A DNA stretch of 64,000 nt from Halobacterium litoreum. GTDB taxonomy: Archaea > Halobacteriota > Halobacteria > Halobacteriales > Halobacteriaceae. The notes below the pieces were generated by a model. It searched no databases and was not told the origin of the DNA. It saw only the letters and a list, made by a program, of their open reading frames with translations. The stretch is from the NCBI RefSeq assembly GCF_021233415.1, contig NZ_CP089466.1:1426001-1490000 (forward strand). The letters run 5' to 3'. Of this stretch, positions 1-8,214 are shown one piece after another. The first letter of the stretch is position 1, and each line of letters begins with the position of its first letter. A program made the translations under genes and the position numbers.

Positions 1-123
1 CGACCGCGCGTCTGCGACCGTCGTCGCTTCGACTGCCGTCAGAGTGGGTTCGTCCTCGACCGTCGAGGCTGTCGCACCCACGTCGTCCTCCGTGTCGACA
101 CAGAGGACAGTTCGTTCCGTCAT
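1..123 (-). CDS. Receiver-like signalling protein, N-terminal fragment
   Basis: Only the first 41 codons lie in the window; the gene runs off the left edge. The ATG at 123 opens a frame starting MTERTVLCVDTED. This resembles the first beta strand and acidic pocket of a response-regulator receiver domain, but only one Asp sits in the usual Asp-Asp position, so the pocket may be degenerate. A TATA-like stretch near 151-162 lies about 30 bases upstream, consistent with a leaderless transcript. In haloarchaea such N-termini often precede PAS/GAF and Bat-type HTH domains, but those parts cannot be seen here. The family assignment is tentative. Confidence 0.5.
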   Translation of the reverse strand, partial: MTERTVLCVDTEDDVGATASTVEDEPTLTAVEATTVADARS

Positions 124-279
124 GCCTCTCGTGGAAACCCGGCCGGACGTAAGTAAGTACACCCAGGGTTATCATCGTTGAACATTGGACAATTCTGTAC
201 GAACACGTTCGCGGTGTGAGTGCGCGTCCACGAAACAGGGCCGCTATCACCCGTTTGCGGCGCCCCCACTATTCACGCA

Positions 280-295
280 TTTATATAGGGGGGGG
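280..295 (+). promoter_or_regulatory. Strong TATA-like octamer followed by eight G
   Basis: TTTATATA at 280-287 is the best TATA match in this 217-base gene-free stretch and is followed directly by a run of eight G. No plus-strand gene lies downstream, because the next gene is convergent. Read on the minus strand it is also a TATA element, with the next minus-strand start about 160 bases away at 123. It may drive a small untranslated RNA or a long-leader transcript, or be non-functional. Confidence 0.3.
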
Positions 296-301
296 AAATA
301 T

Positions 302-339
302 TCCTGACAGGAGCGGGCGCCTGCGGGGCGCGCCGCTCG
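302..339 (-). terminator. GC-rich inverted repeat after the HisG-like gene
   Basis: Just past the stop of the minus-strand gene at 341 are two nearly perfect arms, 311-321 and 328-339, able to form an 11-bp stem with one bulge. A second palindrome, TCCTG-A-CAGGA, sits at 302-312. A C run on the minus strand follows. It probably marks the 3' end of the HisG-like transcript; there is no classical T run, so the role is inferred. Confidence 0.35.
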
Positions 340-340
340 C

Positions 341-1249
341 CTACTGGGGCGGAATCGCGGTTTCGGTCGGCTCGGTCGCGAGCGCGCGCTTCGCCGCGGC
401 CACGTCCTCGCCGTCGGCCTCGCACTGGTTCTCCATCAACACCGTCTCGCTCGGGAACAGGCGCTCCCCGAGGTCGAGGCCGTGGTCGCGCGCCGTCGAA
501 CCCGTCACCGTCAGGTAGACGCCGACGCCCGTGTCCGCGATGGCGGCCTCCTCCTCGCGCCCGCCGTCGGGGTAGACGAAGGAGACGCCGTCAGTCGCGT
601 CCGTCCCGAGGACGGCCTCCACGAGGCGCTCGTACCGAGGGCTGATGCAGATTTCGCCCTCGTAGGCCGCGAGGAACTCGCGGTCCAGTTCGGGCGCGGC
701 CACGTCCCGCTGGACCGACGGCGTCGCCAGCAGCGTGTGGTAGACCGTGTCGCCGAGCCCGGAGACCACGCGCACGTCCGTGTCCACCGGGTCGATGCGG
801 TCGTTCACGTCCGCGATGCTCGTCAGCGGCTCCGGCCGCAGTTCCACGACCTCCTCCAACACGAGGTCCGCGCTGTCGAACCCGAGCGCGAACTCGTGGG
901 TGCGCAGCGCGCGGAACGGCTCCTCGCGCCCGACCAACTGGACGGGCGTCCCGTCCACGTCGAGGGTCAGCGAGTCGAAGACGATGCGGCGGGGCTTCCC
1001 GGCGCGCGCGTCCCGCAGCAGCGTGAAGTCCGGTCGATGCGAGTTCGACGGTTCGCTGTACGCCGCGAGCCGGTCGTAGACGCCGCGGTCGTCGGACTGC
1101 TCGCCTTTCGCCACCGCCTTCTCGTAGCGGAGCGTCGACACGACGTCGTCCGCGACCGCGGTCGCGTCCGCGCGAGCGGCGAAACGGTCGAGGACGGCTT
1201 CCAGCGGCCGCCCCTTCCGCGGGACGGCGACGCGAACCGGCGCTGTCAT
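341..1249 (-). CDS. HisG-like (type II periplasmic-binding fold) protein
   Basis: 302 residues. The start [15 protein letters not shown] resembles the beginning of ATP phosphoribosyltransferase (HisG, first step of histidine synthesis). Near residues 255-285, GVGVYLTVTGSTARDHGL aligns with the HisG signature (V-x-D-L-x2-T-G-x-T-L), but the signature Asp is Tyr. The mid-region LGFDSADLVLEEVVEL fits the hinge of the same fold. It is therefore probably a divergent paralogue rather than the housekeeping enzyme, and its ligand is unknown. The ATG at 1249 is preferred over an upstream in-frame start at 1342 because the HisG-like homology begins there. A weak TATA lies about 28-36 bases upstream. 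The next minus-strand gene ends 56 bases away. Confidence 0.55.
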   Translation of the reverse strand: MTAPVRVAVPRKGRPLEAVLDRFAARADATAVADDVVSTLRYEKAVAKGEQSDDRGVYDRLAAYSEPSNSHRPDFTLLRDARAGKPRRIVFDSLTLDVDGTPVQLVGREEPFRALRTHEFALGFDSADLVLEEVVELRPEPLTSIADVNDRIDPVDTDVRVVSGLGDTVYHTLLATPSVQRDVAAPELDREFLAAYEGEICISPRYERLVEAVLGTDATDGVSFVYPDGGREEEAAIADTGVGVYLTVTGSTARDHGLDLGERLFPSETVLMENQCEADGEDVAAAKRALATEPTETAIPPQ

Positions 1250-1305
1250 TGTCGAGAACAGCGTCCGAGCGCCGAAAACGATTGTGATTCCGGGGGTTCG
1301 TCGGT

Positions 1306-2622
1306 CTACGTCCCGAAGACGTCCGAGAGCTGGTCGCGCCACGCCTCGATTTCCTCGACGTGCTCCTCCACGTCGTCGAGGTCGGATTCGAGGCGGTCCA
1401 CGTCCTCTTCGACGTCCTCGACGTCCAGCACGGCGTCTTCCGCGTCCGCGACGCGCTCGTCGAGCGCGTCGAGGTCGCCGCGGAGGCGTTCGAGGTCGCC
1501 CTCCAGGTCGTCAATCGCGCCGAGGCTCTCCTCGACGTCGGCGACGCGCCCGCGGATGGTCTCGCGCTCGTCGGCGGCGTTCTCCACACTCGCCTCGACC
1601 TCGGCGAGGTCGTTCTCGAGGCTCGCCACGTCGTCTTCCATCTCCGCGAGGAGGTCCTGTGCCGGACCGTTCTCGTCGATGAACGCCTCCAGCGCGTCCG
1701 TGTACGCTTCGAGTTCGGAGACGCGGCTCTGGACGTGCTCGATTTCGACCTGCGTGGAGTTCGGCACGCCGCCGAACGCCTCCTGGATGGTCTCGAGGTC
1801 GTCGTCGTCGACGGCGTCCTCGCGAATCGCGGTGGCGAGCGCGCCGGCCACGTCGCCCGCGTCGAACGTCGGCGCGACAGACTCGCTCTCGTCGACCGCG
1901 ACGGGGTCGTCGTCCGCGACCGGTTCGGTCGACTCCTCGACCACGGGGTCGTCGTCGAGTTCCGCGGAGAGACCGGGGTCGGCCGGTGCGGCGTCCTCGT
2001 CCGCGTCGTCCGCCGGGTCCTCGTCGGTCACGGATTCCGGGTCGGCGGAGACGCCGGGTTCGGACTCGGTGCCGAGGGCCACGTCACCCTCAAGAATCTC
2101 GGCGTCGTCGTCGGCGACCGCGCCGACGTCGCCGGCGACTTCCGCTTCGATGCCGTCGCCCGCGTCGGCTTCGGCCGCTTCGTCGTCTTCGAGACCGGGC
2201 ACCGTGTCGCGCTCGCCGCCAGCGAGTTCGCGCACGACGTCCGTGGACTCCGGCGGGACGACCTCGTCGATGTCGTCGCCGTCGACCTCGACGGTCGGCG
2301 CGGAGAGGAACGGCGTCTCGTCCTGGCCGTCCTCCATGCGCACGCCGTAGACGGTCGTGAACTCCTCGCCGGCCTCGACTTCGCGCTCGAACTGGACGAC
2401 GCCGTCGCCGCTCGCGGTCCAGTGTTCGCTCCCGTACTCGGGGTGGAAGCCGATCTGGTCGATGCCGAACTCGTCGGGAATCTCGTCGACGATGGCGAAC
2501 TCGACGGCGTCGTCCCGTGTGGACGACACCTCGAACGCGACGGCGGGCACCGGGAAGTCTTCGGCGTTGAAGAACTTGCTGACGGTGACGCCGTCGGTCT
2601 CGACGACTGTCTCGTCACTCAC
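1306..2622 (-). CDS. Acidic coiled-coil protein, haloarchaeal
   Basis: About 438 residues with three visible parts. Residues 1-110 form a compact domain with many hydrophobic beta-like stretches. About 160 residues of very acidic Asp/Glu/Ala/Pro-rich linker follow. The C-terminal ~150 residues are heptad-rich with many Leu, Val, Glu, Asp and Arg, which predicts a long coiled coil. There is no signal peptide or membrane segment. I do not recognise the family; the layout suggests a scaffold or oligomeric structural protein. The GTG at 2622 (MSDETVV) is chosen over the GTG three codons earlier because that N-terminus is typical of haloarchaea. An AT-rich stretch near 2672-2682 may be its promoter. 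Confidence 0.6.
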   Translation of the reverse strand: MSDETVVETDGVTVSKFFNAEDFPVPAVAFEVSSTRDDAVEFAIVDEIPDEFGIDQIGFHPEYGSEHWTASGDGVVQFEREVEAGEEFTTVYGVRMEDGQDETPFLSAPTVEVDGDDIDEVVPPESTDVVRELAGGERDTVPGLEDDEAAEADAGDGIEAEVAGDVGAVADDDAEILEGDVALGTESEPGVSADPESVTDEDPADDADEDAAPADPGLSAELDDDPVVEESTEPVADDDPVAVDESESVAPTFDAGDVAGALATAIREDAVDDDDLETIQEAFGGVPNSTQVEIEHVQSRVSELEAYTDALEAFIDENGPAQDLLAEMEDDVASLENDLAEVEASVENAADERETIRGRVADVEESLGAIDDLEGDLERLRGDLDALDERVADAEDAVLDVEDVEEDVDRLESDLDDVEEHVEEIEAWRDQLSDVFGT

Positions 2623-2703
2623 GAGAACCACCTACGTGTCGGTCGTGCATAGGCCAACGTACGCGGAGCAGGACTTAAATTACCCGGCGCCGACGACCGC
2701 CAC

Positions 2704-3546
2704 TCAGTCGCCTGTCACGTTCACGCGGTCGCCGATTTCCACGACGTCCAGACGCTCGGGGTAGTCGAAACTCCGGGCGTGGTGGTGGAGCGCCGTCGGG
2801 TCCGCGGTCAGTCCCTTCCACATGTCCCAGTGGGAGGGGAGCAGGCGGTCGAACTGGAGGTCGCTGGCCGCCTCGATTATCTGGTTCTCGTCGTTGTACC
2901 AGCGCGTGCGCTTCGGTTCGCGGGTCTGCTTGTCGGGAATCCGGCCGACCGTCCCGAACGCGAGGATGCCGAGGTCGACGTCGTAGCGCTCGCCGAGGGC
3001 CGCGAAGTCGTCGCTCGGTTTCGTGTCGCCGCCGTGGAAGACGGTGCCGGCGTCGTGTTCGAACACGTAGGAGACGGGGTGGGTGGCGTCCGGGTCGTTG
3101 GCTACTTCGACGTGTACCGTGAACTCGCCGACCTCGACGGTGTCACCCTCCGCGACCGTCTGGTACTGGTCCTGCTGGACGGCGTAGCGGTCGTGCCACT
3201 CCTCCTCGTCGCGGGCCACCGTCACGGAGTCGTCGGGCGCGTACAGCGTCGCGCCGGTCTCCGCGAGAATCGGCGCCTGGCTCGGGCCGTGGACGTGGTC
3301 GGTGTGTTCGTGCGTCGCGAACACGGCGTCCGCCTCAGTCACGTCCCGCGGGTCGAAGGGCACCGGAATCATCCGCACGGTGCGCGGCGGGTCGCCGGTT
3401 CCGAGGTAGGGGTCGACGAACAGCGTCGTCCCCTCGCTGCCCTTCAACACGAAGCCGTTGCAGCCGAGATACCAGACCGCCACGCCGTCCGGGTCGGCGT
3501 CCGCGACGGCCGTCGGCAGCCAGTCGCCCCAGTCCGAGTGTACCAT
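2704..3546 (-). CDS. MBL-fold metallohydrolase, UlaG-like
   Basis: 280 residues. The metal-binding motif T-H-E-H-T-D-H is at about 78-84, with further His/Asp ligands in FHGGDTKPSDD (~170) and LLPSHWDMW (~238). WYLGCNGFVLKGSEGTTLFVDPYLG near the N-terminus matches the opening of UlaG-type beta-lactamase-fold hydrolases, which act on lactones, phosphodiesters or related esters. The protein is cytosolic and lacks a signal peptide. The ATG at 3546 is supported by the conserved start of the fold. It stands alone between the coiled-coil gene and the divergent HTH regulator. The substrate cannot be read from sequence. Confidence 0.85.
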   Translation of the reverse strand: MVHSDWGDWLPTAVADADPDGVAVWYLGCNGFVLKGSEGTTLFVDPYLGTGDPPRTVRMIPVPFDPRDVTEADAVFATHEHTDHVHGPSQAPILAETGATLYAPDDSVTVARDEEEWHDRYAVQQDQYQTVAEGDTVEVGEFTVHVEVANDPDATHPVSYVFEHDAGTVFHGGDTKPSDDFAALGERYDVDLGILAFGTVGRIPDKQTREPKRTRWYNDENQIIEAASDLQFDRLLPSHWDMWKGLTADPTALHHHARSFDYPERLDVVEIGDRVNVTGD

Positions 3547-3627
3547 ACCGGCGGGTCGCCCGCGCCGCCCCTAAGCCTTCCGGGGTCGCCACCATTCTTA
3601 ACACCGAGGGCACACTAGCGAGAGCAG

Positions 3628-4266
3628 ATGACCGTCATCGCAGAACTGACACTTTCGTCGCCGAAGATAGTGTTACACGAGTCGATGACGGCCGCGCCCG
3701 ACGTCACCGTCGACATCGAATCGCTCGACGGCCTCGACCCCGAACAGCCGGAGTTCGTGTTCTGGGCGAAAGGCACCGGGCTCGACGACTTCGACGCCGC
3801 CCTCCGCGAAGACCCGTCGGTCGGGACAGTCTCCCGACTCGACGTCCTCGACGACCGCTACCTCTACCGCATCCAGTTCAGCGACGACGTCGGCGTCGTC
3901 CTCTACCCGCACTGGCTCTCGACCGGCGCCGTCCTCCTCAACCTCGACGGCCAGAACGGCGAGTGGGAGGCGCGAATGCGGTTCCCGGACCGCGGCGCGC
4001 TCCGCGAATTCCGGACGTTCTGCGAGGGCGAGGACATCGACTTCGGCCTCCAGCGCATCTACGACGAACCGGTTCCCGAAGCGCCCGGTCCGCTCACCGA
4101 CGCCCAGCGCGAAGCCCTCGAAATCGCGCTCGAACGCGGCTACTTCGAGGTCCCGAGGGAGTGCTCGCTCGCCGAAGTCGCCGACGAAATCGGCGTCTCC
4201 GAGCAGTCCGTCTCGGAGCGACTGCGGCGCGCCGCCCGCCACCTCGTGCGGGACGCGGTCGACTGA
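3628..4266 (+). CDS. Bat-type HTH (HTH_10) transcription regulator
   Basis: 212 residues. Residues ~157-208 (LTDAQREALEIALERGYFEVPRECSL..., then a second helix pair with SEQSVSERLRRA) are the C-terminal helix-turn-helix of the bacterio-opsin activator family. The N-terminal ~150 residues are the associated sensory region of this family, without PAS or GAF motifs that I can recognise. It is a likely sequence-specific activator or repressor. The upstream gene is divergent and the downstream YlbF-family gene convergent, so it is probably transcribed alone. Its target is unknown. Confidence 0.85.
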   Translation: MTVIAELTLSSPKIVLHESMTAAPDVTVDIESLDGLDPEQPEFVFWAKGTGLDDFDAALREDPSVGTVSRLDVLDDRYLYRIQFSDDVGVVLYPHWLSTGAVLLNLDGQNGEWEARMRFPDRGALREFRTFCEGEDIDFGLQRIYDEPVPEAPGPLTDAQREALEIALERGYFEVPRECSLAEVADEIGVSEQSVSERLRRAARHLVRDAVD

Positions 4267-4284
4267 AATCCGAAAACGGAGCGC

Positions 4285-4689
4285 TCAGTCCTGACAGCAG
4301 GCGCCGGACTCCCCGACGAAGTCCACCGAAAGCGGCTCGGAGATGAGTTCGTTCAGCGCCTCGAATTTGGCTTCGAGGGCGTCCTGAGCGTCGAGGTACT
4401 CCGCCATCACGGGGTGGTCGTGGAGGTGGGCCTGGGCCTCCTGGACCTCCTGGACGTCCTCCTGGGTGGCGTCGCCGGTCTGGCGCGCGAGCATGAAGTC
4501 CTGGCGCAGGTCCTCGAAGTCGCTGATGCGGGACTGGACCTCCTCGTTGGTCTCGACGGCCTCCTTGGTCTCCTCGTACGCCCGGTACTCCGGCGTCTCG
4601 GTGATGGCCTCGCCGAGTTGGCGCGCGAGGTCGTCGGCGTCAGTGGTCTCGGTCGCGGCCGCCGCGTCGGCGTCGGAATCGACACTCAT
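4285..4689 (-). CDS. YlbF/YmcA-family protein
   Basis: 134 residues. Residues ~25-125 are almost all helical, with ALGEAITETPEYRAYEETKEAV-type spacing and HPVMAEYLDAQDALEAKFEALN, matching the Com_YlbF (DUF964) fold. Bacterial members bind one another and affect RNA turnover and competence; the archaeal role is unknown. A C-terminal CCQD pair of cysteines could bind metal or Fe-S. The ATG at 4689 (MSVDSDADA) is preferred to an upstream in-frame start at 4797, which would reach into the dph2 start. It is convergent with the HTH gene, with 18 bases between stops. Confidence 0.7.
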   Translation of the reverse strand: MSVDSDADAAAATETTDADDLARQLGEAITETPEYRAYEETKEAVETNEEVQSRISDFEDLRQDFMLARQTGDATQEDVQEVQEAQAHLHDHPVMAEYLDAQDALEAKFEALNELISEPLSVDFVGESGACCQD

Positions 4690-4796
4690 GACTCGCAGTT
4701 GGACCCGACGGTCTTTCAAGGTGCCGGAACCGGGGGTGAGTGGCGCTGGCGGGGGAACCGTCGGGATTAAACGAGCGAAGCCAGTACCAGTCTGCA

Positions 4797-5834
4797 ATGA
4801 GTCACGAAGAGACGCGTTCGGCGGGAGACCTCCGGAACACCGGTCTCTCCCTGAAACACGACCGGACGTGGGACTACGAACTCGACCGCATCGTCGACGA
4901 GGTCGAGGAGCGGGACGCCGAGAAGGTCGGCCTGCAGTTCCCCGAGGGACTGAAGCGCCGCGCGCCGATGGTCGCGGACGACCTGCGGAAACTGCTCCCC
5001 GACGACGTGCGCGTCCTCATCTCCGGCCAGCCGTGTTACGGCGCCTGCGACCTCGACACGTACATGATGCGGCGGACGGACGTCTTCGTCCACTTCGGGC
5101 ACTCCCCGATGAAGGAGTCCGAGAAGATCATCTACGTGCCGCTGTTCTCGAACGTCGACGTCGAACCCATCATGGAGCAGTCCCTCGACGAACTGGAGGG
5201 AGAGGAGGTCGGCCTCGTCACGACCGCCCAGCACATGAACCTCTTCGAGGAGATGCGGGAGTGGCTGGAGGAGCGCGGCTTCGACGTCCACACGCGACGA
5301 GGCGACGACCGCCTCACCCACGAGGGACAGGTACTCGGCTGCAACTACGCGAGCGCGGACATCGACGCCGACCAGGTGTTGTACGTCGGCGGCGGGAAGT
5401 TCCACCCGCTCGGCCTCGCGATGGAACACCCCGACAAGAAGGTCGTCATCGCAGACCCGGTCAACAACTCCGTCTCCGTCGCGGACACGGAGCAGTTCCT
5501 GAAGCAGCGCTACGCCTCCGTCCACAAGGCGATGGACGCCGAGAAGTGGGGCGTCATCTTCTGTACGAAGATCGGGCAGGGGCGCTGGGACCAGGCGAAC
5601 GAAATCGTGGAGAACAACGACAACGCCTACCTCATCACGATGGACGAGGTGACGCCAGATAGGCTGCGGAACTTCGACATGGACGCGTTCGTGAACACCG
5701 GCTGTCCGCGCATCACGACCGACGACGGCCCGCAGTTCCACAAGCCGATGCTGACGCCCGGCGAGTACGAGATTGCGGTGGGGAACGAACCCCTCGACTC
5801 GCTTTCCTTCGACACGTTCCACGGCACGTGGTAG
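4797..5834 (+). CDS. dph2: Diphthamide biosynthesis enzyme Dph2
   Basis: 345 residues. Dph2 transfers the 3-amino-3-carboxypropyl group of S-adenosylmethionine to a histidine of elongation factor 2, the first step of diphthamide formation. Three conserved cysteines that hold the radical [4Fe-4S] cluster are visible: C80/C84 in GQPCYGACD, C182 in LGCNYAS and C303 in NTGCPR. VGLQFPEGLKRRAP near residue 44 is typical of the first repeat domain. The ATG at 4797 is chosen over an upstream in-frame start at 4740. The short gap to the divergent YlbF gene contains the promoters of both. Archaeal Dph2 works as a homodimer, so no Dph1 partner is expected. Confidence 0.95.
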   Translation: MSHEETRSAGDLRNTGLSLKHDRTWDYELDRIVDEVEERDAEKVGLQFPEGLKRRAPMVADDLRKLLPDDVRVLISGQPCYGACDLDTYMMRRTDVFVHFGHSPMKESEKIIYVPLFSNVDVEPIMEQSLDELEGEEVGLVTTAQHMNLFEEMREWLEERGFDVHTRRGDDRLTHEGQVLGCNYASADIDADQVLYVGGGKFHPLGLAMEHPDKKVVIADPVNNSVSVADTEQFLKQRYASVHKAMDAEKWGVIFCTKIGQGRWDQANEIVENNDNAYLITMDEVTPDRLRNFDMDAFVNTGCPRITTDDGPQFHKPMLTPGEYEIAVGNEPLDSLSFDTFHGTW

Positions 5835-5866
5835 GCCGCCGGTAGCCGGCTGTTCTCTCGCGGACG

Positions 5867-7045
5867 CTACTCGTCGTTCCGCTCGGAGATGTCGCGGCTG
5901 ATGGCGAGATAGCGGTCGTCGCCGTCGATGTCGAGTTGCGTGAGGTGCGCTTCGACCGGGAACTCGGAGCCGTCACTGCGCTGGAACTCCGAGACGATGC
6001 GGCGGAGGTCGCCCGTCGTGGTTTCGGCGTCCATCGCCCGGACGTCCTCGGGCGTCGCGTTCACGTCCACGTCCCAGACGGCCATGCCGACGACCGTCTC
6101 TTCGTCGTAGCCGAGTTCCTCGCAGAAGCGGCGGTTCGCGTCGACGATGACGCCCTCCTCGTCGTGGACGTTTATCATGTCCGGGGAGTTCTCGAAGAGC
6201 GCTTCGAGGCGCGCGTTCTTCCGTTCGAGTTGGCGTTTGCGGTGTTCGCGCTCGGTGACGTCGGTGATGAAGCCTTCGAGGGCTTCGAGGTCGTCGTCCG
6301 CGTAGATGCCGCGGCCGCGCTCCCAGACGACGCGTTCGTCGCCGCTCCGGGTGCGGATGCGGTACGTGACCTCGAAGGGGTCGCCGGCGTCGAGGGCCGA
6401 TTGAACGGCGTCCCACACGCGCTCGTCGTCGTCCGGGTGGAGGACGTCGGAGCCCCACGCCACGTCGCCGGTTTCGAGCGCCGAGGCGGCGTAGCCGGTG
6501 AGGGCCTCGCACTCGCCGCCGACGAACTCCATCGGCCACTCGGGTTCGTTCCGGCACCGGTACACCATGCCGGGGAGATTTTGGATGAGCGTCTCCAGTC
6601 GGCGGTTGCGTTCGTCGAGCGCGCGCCGGGAGCGCACGCGGTCGACGACGTTCCGGATGCGGTTGGCGAGGATGGCGTACTGTTCGGTGGCCGGTCCCTT
6701 CTGGAGGTAGTCGGTGACGCCGGCGGAGATGGCGTCGCTGGCGATTTCCTCGCTTCCCTTCCCGGTGAACAGCACGAACGGGAGGTCGGGGTGGTCCTCG
6801 CGGACGGCTTCGAGGAACTCGATGCCGTTCCGTCCGGGCATGTCGTAGTCGGAGACGACGCAGTCGACGTCCCGGTCGTCGAGCGCGTCGAGGCCGTCGC
6901 TCACGCTCGTCGCCGTCTCGACCTCGAAGGCGTCGTCTTCGCGTTCGAGGAACGTGGCGGCGAGGTCTGCGAAGCCGGGCTCGTCGTCGACGTGGAGCAC
7001 GCGAATCCGCCCGTCGTCGCTGCCGCCCCGCCCCCGAAAGTTCAT
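5867..7045 (-). CDS. Response regulator with two PAS domains, no kinase
   Basis: 392 residues. A canonical receiver comes first: acidic pocket D20-D21, phospho-acceptor D66 in VVSDYDMPG, T94 in LFTGKGS and K116 in YLQKG. A coiled linker precedes PAS 1 (~145-265, ending ALEGFITDVTEREH) and PAS 2 (~275-390, ending YLAISRDISERND). The protein stops right after PAS 2, so the histidine-kinase core often found in haloarchaeal Rec-PAS proteins is absent. It probably acts as a sensor/adaptor or phosphate sink. A TATA-like CGTTATTTAG near 7072-7082 implies a leaderless transcript. It is convergent with dph2, with 32 bases between. Confidence 0.85.
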   Translation of the reverse strand: MNFRGRGGSDDGRIRVLHVDDEPGFADLAATFLEREDDAFEVETATSVSDGLDALDDRDVDCVVSDYDMPGRNGIEFLEAVREDHPDLPFVLFTGKGSEEIASDAISAGVTDYLQKGPATEQYAILANRIRNVVDRVRSRRALDERNRRLETLIQNLPGMVYRCRNEPEWPMEFVGGECEALTGYAASALETGDVAWGSDVLHPDDDERVWDAVQSALDAGDPFEVTYRIRTRSGDERVVWERGRGIYADDDLEALEGFITDVTEREHRKRQLERKNARLEALFENSPDMINVHDEEGVIVDANRRFCEELGYDEETVVGMAVWDVDVNATPEDVRAMDAETTTGDLRRIVSEFQRSDGSEFPVEAHLTQLDIDGDDRYLAISRDISERNDE

Positions 7046-7129
7046 AACGGTTCGACGGTAGGAGCCTCGCCGCTAAATAACGTGATGGCCACCGGGACAG
7101 ACTGAATTACTACTGTGCATCAGCAAAGG

Positions 7130-7140
7130 TTTTTGTATTT
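7130..7140 (+). promoter_or_regulatory. TATA box of the gene at 7163
   Basis: TTTTTGTATTT lies 23-33 bases before the ATG at 7163, the usual spacing for a leaderless haloarchaeal transcript. The surrounding ~100 bases are AT-rich relative to the neighbours and separate two divergent promoters. Confidence 0.55.
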
Positions 7141-7162
7141 CCACTATGTATGTGTGGGTAGC

Positions 7163-7549
7163 ATGAGCACGACGCGCCGTTCCGGTCCCGTCGAAGGCTG
7201 TCGCCCCACGAACCAGACGCCGGTCGCCGTGGACGCCACCACAATCGCCGACGCGTCCCGCGACGACCTGCGAACGCTCGCCGGCGACCTCGCCAGCGAG
7301 GGCTACGTCCCCGCCGAAGTCACCGCCGACGCGCGCTTCGACGAGGACTGCTCGCTCGCCACTCAGCGCGAGGCCGACCGCCTCCGAGACCTCGTGGAGG
7401 CCGCCGCGTTCCTCGGCGCGAACGCCCTCACGGTCACCGTCGAGGCCGTCGAATCGCCCGAGAAGGCACGCCCCGCGCTCTCCGCCGTCGCCGAGCGCGC
7501 GCGCCGCGACGGCGTCGCCCTCAACGTGCAGGGACTCTCGCTGAACTGA
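7163..7549 (+). CDS. Conserved-looking haloarchaeal hypothetical protein
   Basis: 128 residues, no signal peptide or membrane segment. The second half (DRLRDLVEAAAFLGANALTV, then EKARPALSAVAERARRDGVALNV) alternates helix and strand like part of a TIM barrel, but I recognise no catalytic motif. The ATG at 7163 (MSTTRRSG) is chosen because a TATA box lies ~28 bases upstream and the in-frame start at 7115 would lie within the promoter. It sits 52 bases before the RNA methyltransferase in the same direction and may share its transcript. Confidence 0.6.
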   Translation: MSTTRRSGPVEGCRPTNQTPVAVDATTIADASRDDLRTLAGDLASEGYVPAEVTADARFDEDCSLATQREADRLRDLVEAAAFLGANALTVTVEAVESPEKARPALSAVAERARRDGVALNVQGLSLN

Positions 7550-7601
7550 CTGCCCGCTCTCGGACGCAGGATTCTTCGCCGTCCGCCGCCTCTCCCCGAG
7601 C

Positions 7602-8213
7602 GTGAAGCGCGCGCTCGAACAGCGACTCGCCGAGGCGGAGGGGTTTCGCGACCCGGACCCGGCGCTCGAACAGTACCCGACGCCCGCCGGCCTCGCCGCC
7701 CACCTGATTCACGTCGCCGACCTGCAGGGCGACCTCGCCGGTCGGACGGTCGCAGACCTCGGGAGCGGGACGGGAATGCTCGCGCTCGCTGCCGCCACCC
7801 GCGACCCCACGCGCGTCCTCGCCGTCGAGTACGACCCGAGCGCGCTCGCCGTCGCCCGCGAGAACGAACGGCGCGTCGACCCCGGCGCGGGAATCGACTG
7901 GCTGCGCGGCGACGCGACCCGCCCGCCGCTCGCGAACGTCGACACGGTCGTGATGAATCCTCCCTTCGGCGCGCAGACGGGCAACGAACACGCCGACCGG
8001 CGCTTCCTCGCGGCGGCGAGCGAGATTGCCGGCGTCTCTTACTCCGTTCACAACGCCGGCAGTAAGTCGTTCGTGGAGTCGTTCGCAGCAGACGAGGGCG
8101 GCGAAGTCACGCACGCGTTCGCCGCCGAGTTCGACGTGAGCCGGCAGTTCGACTTCCACACGAGCGACCGCGAGACCCTCGACGTGGAACTGTTCCGCGT
8201 CGACTGGCGGTAG
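7602..8213 (+). CDS. METTL5-like RNA adenine methyltransferase
   Basis: 203 residues, GTG start. EQYPTP at 23-28 is the hallmark of the METTL5 / archaeal RNA methylase group. The SAM-binding glycine motif DLGSGTGML is at 52-60, and the catalytic N-P-P-F of N6-adenine methyltransferases is at 119-122. Human METTL5 modifies an adenosine in 18S rRNA; an rRNA adenine is a reasonable but unproven target here. The GTG at 7602 is the only start placed before EQYPTP at a sensible distance. Its stop is one base from the stop of the convergent rhomboid gene. Confidence 0.85.
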   Translation: MKRALEQRLAEAEGFRDPDPALEQYPTPAGLAAHLIHVADLQGDLAGRTVADLGSGTGMLALAAATRDPTRVLAVEYDPSALAVARENERRVDPGAGIDWLRGDATRPPLANVDTVVMNPPFGAQTGNEHADRRFLAAASEIAGVSYSVHNAGSKSFVESFAADEGGEVTHAFAAEFDVSRQFDFHTSDRETLDVELFRVDWR

Positions 8214-8214
8214 C

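Noticed and set aside
1360-2652. Plus-strand frame opposite the coiled-coil gene
   Set aside because: The minus-strand product has coherent domains and a haloarchaeal acidic composition; the plus-strand one is Val/Arg/Asp-rich shadow.
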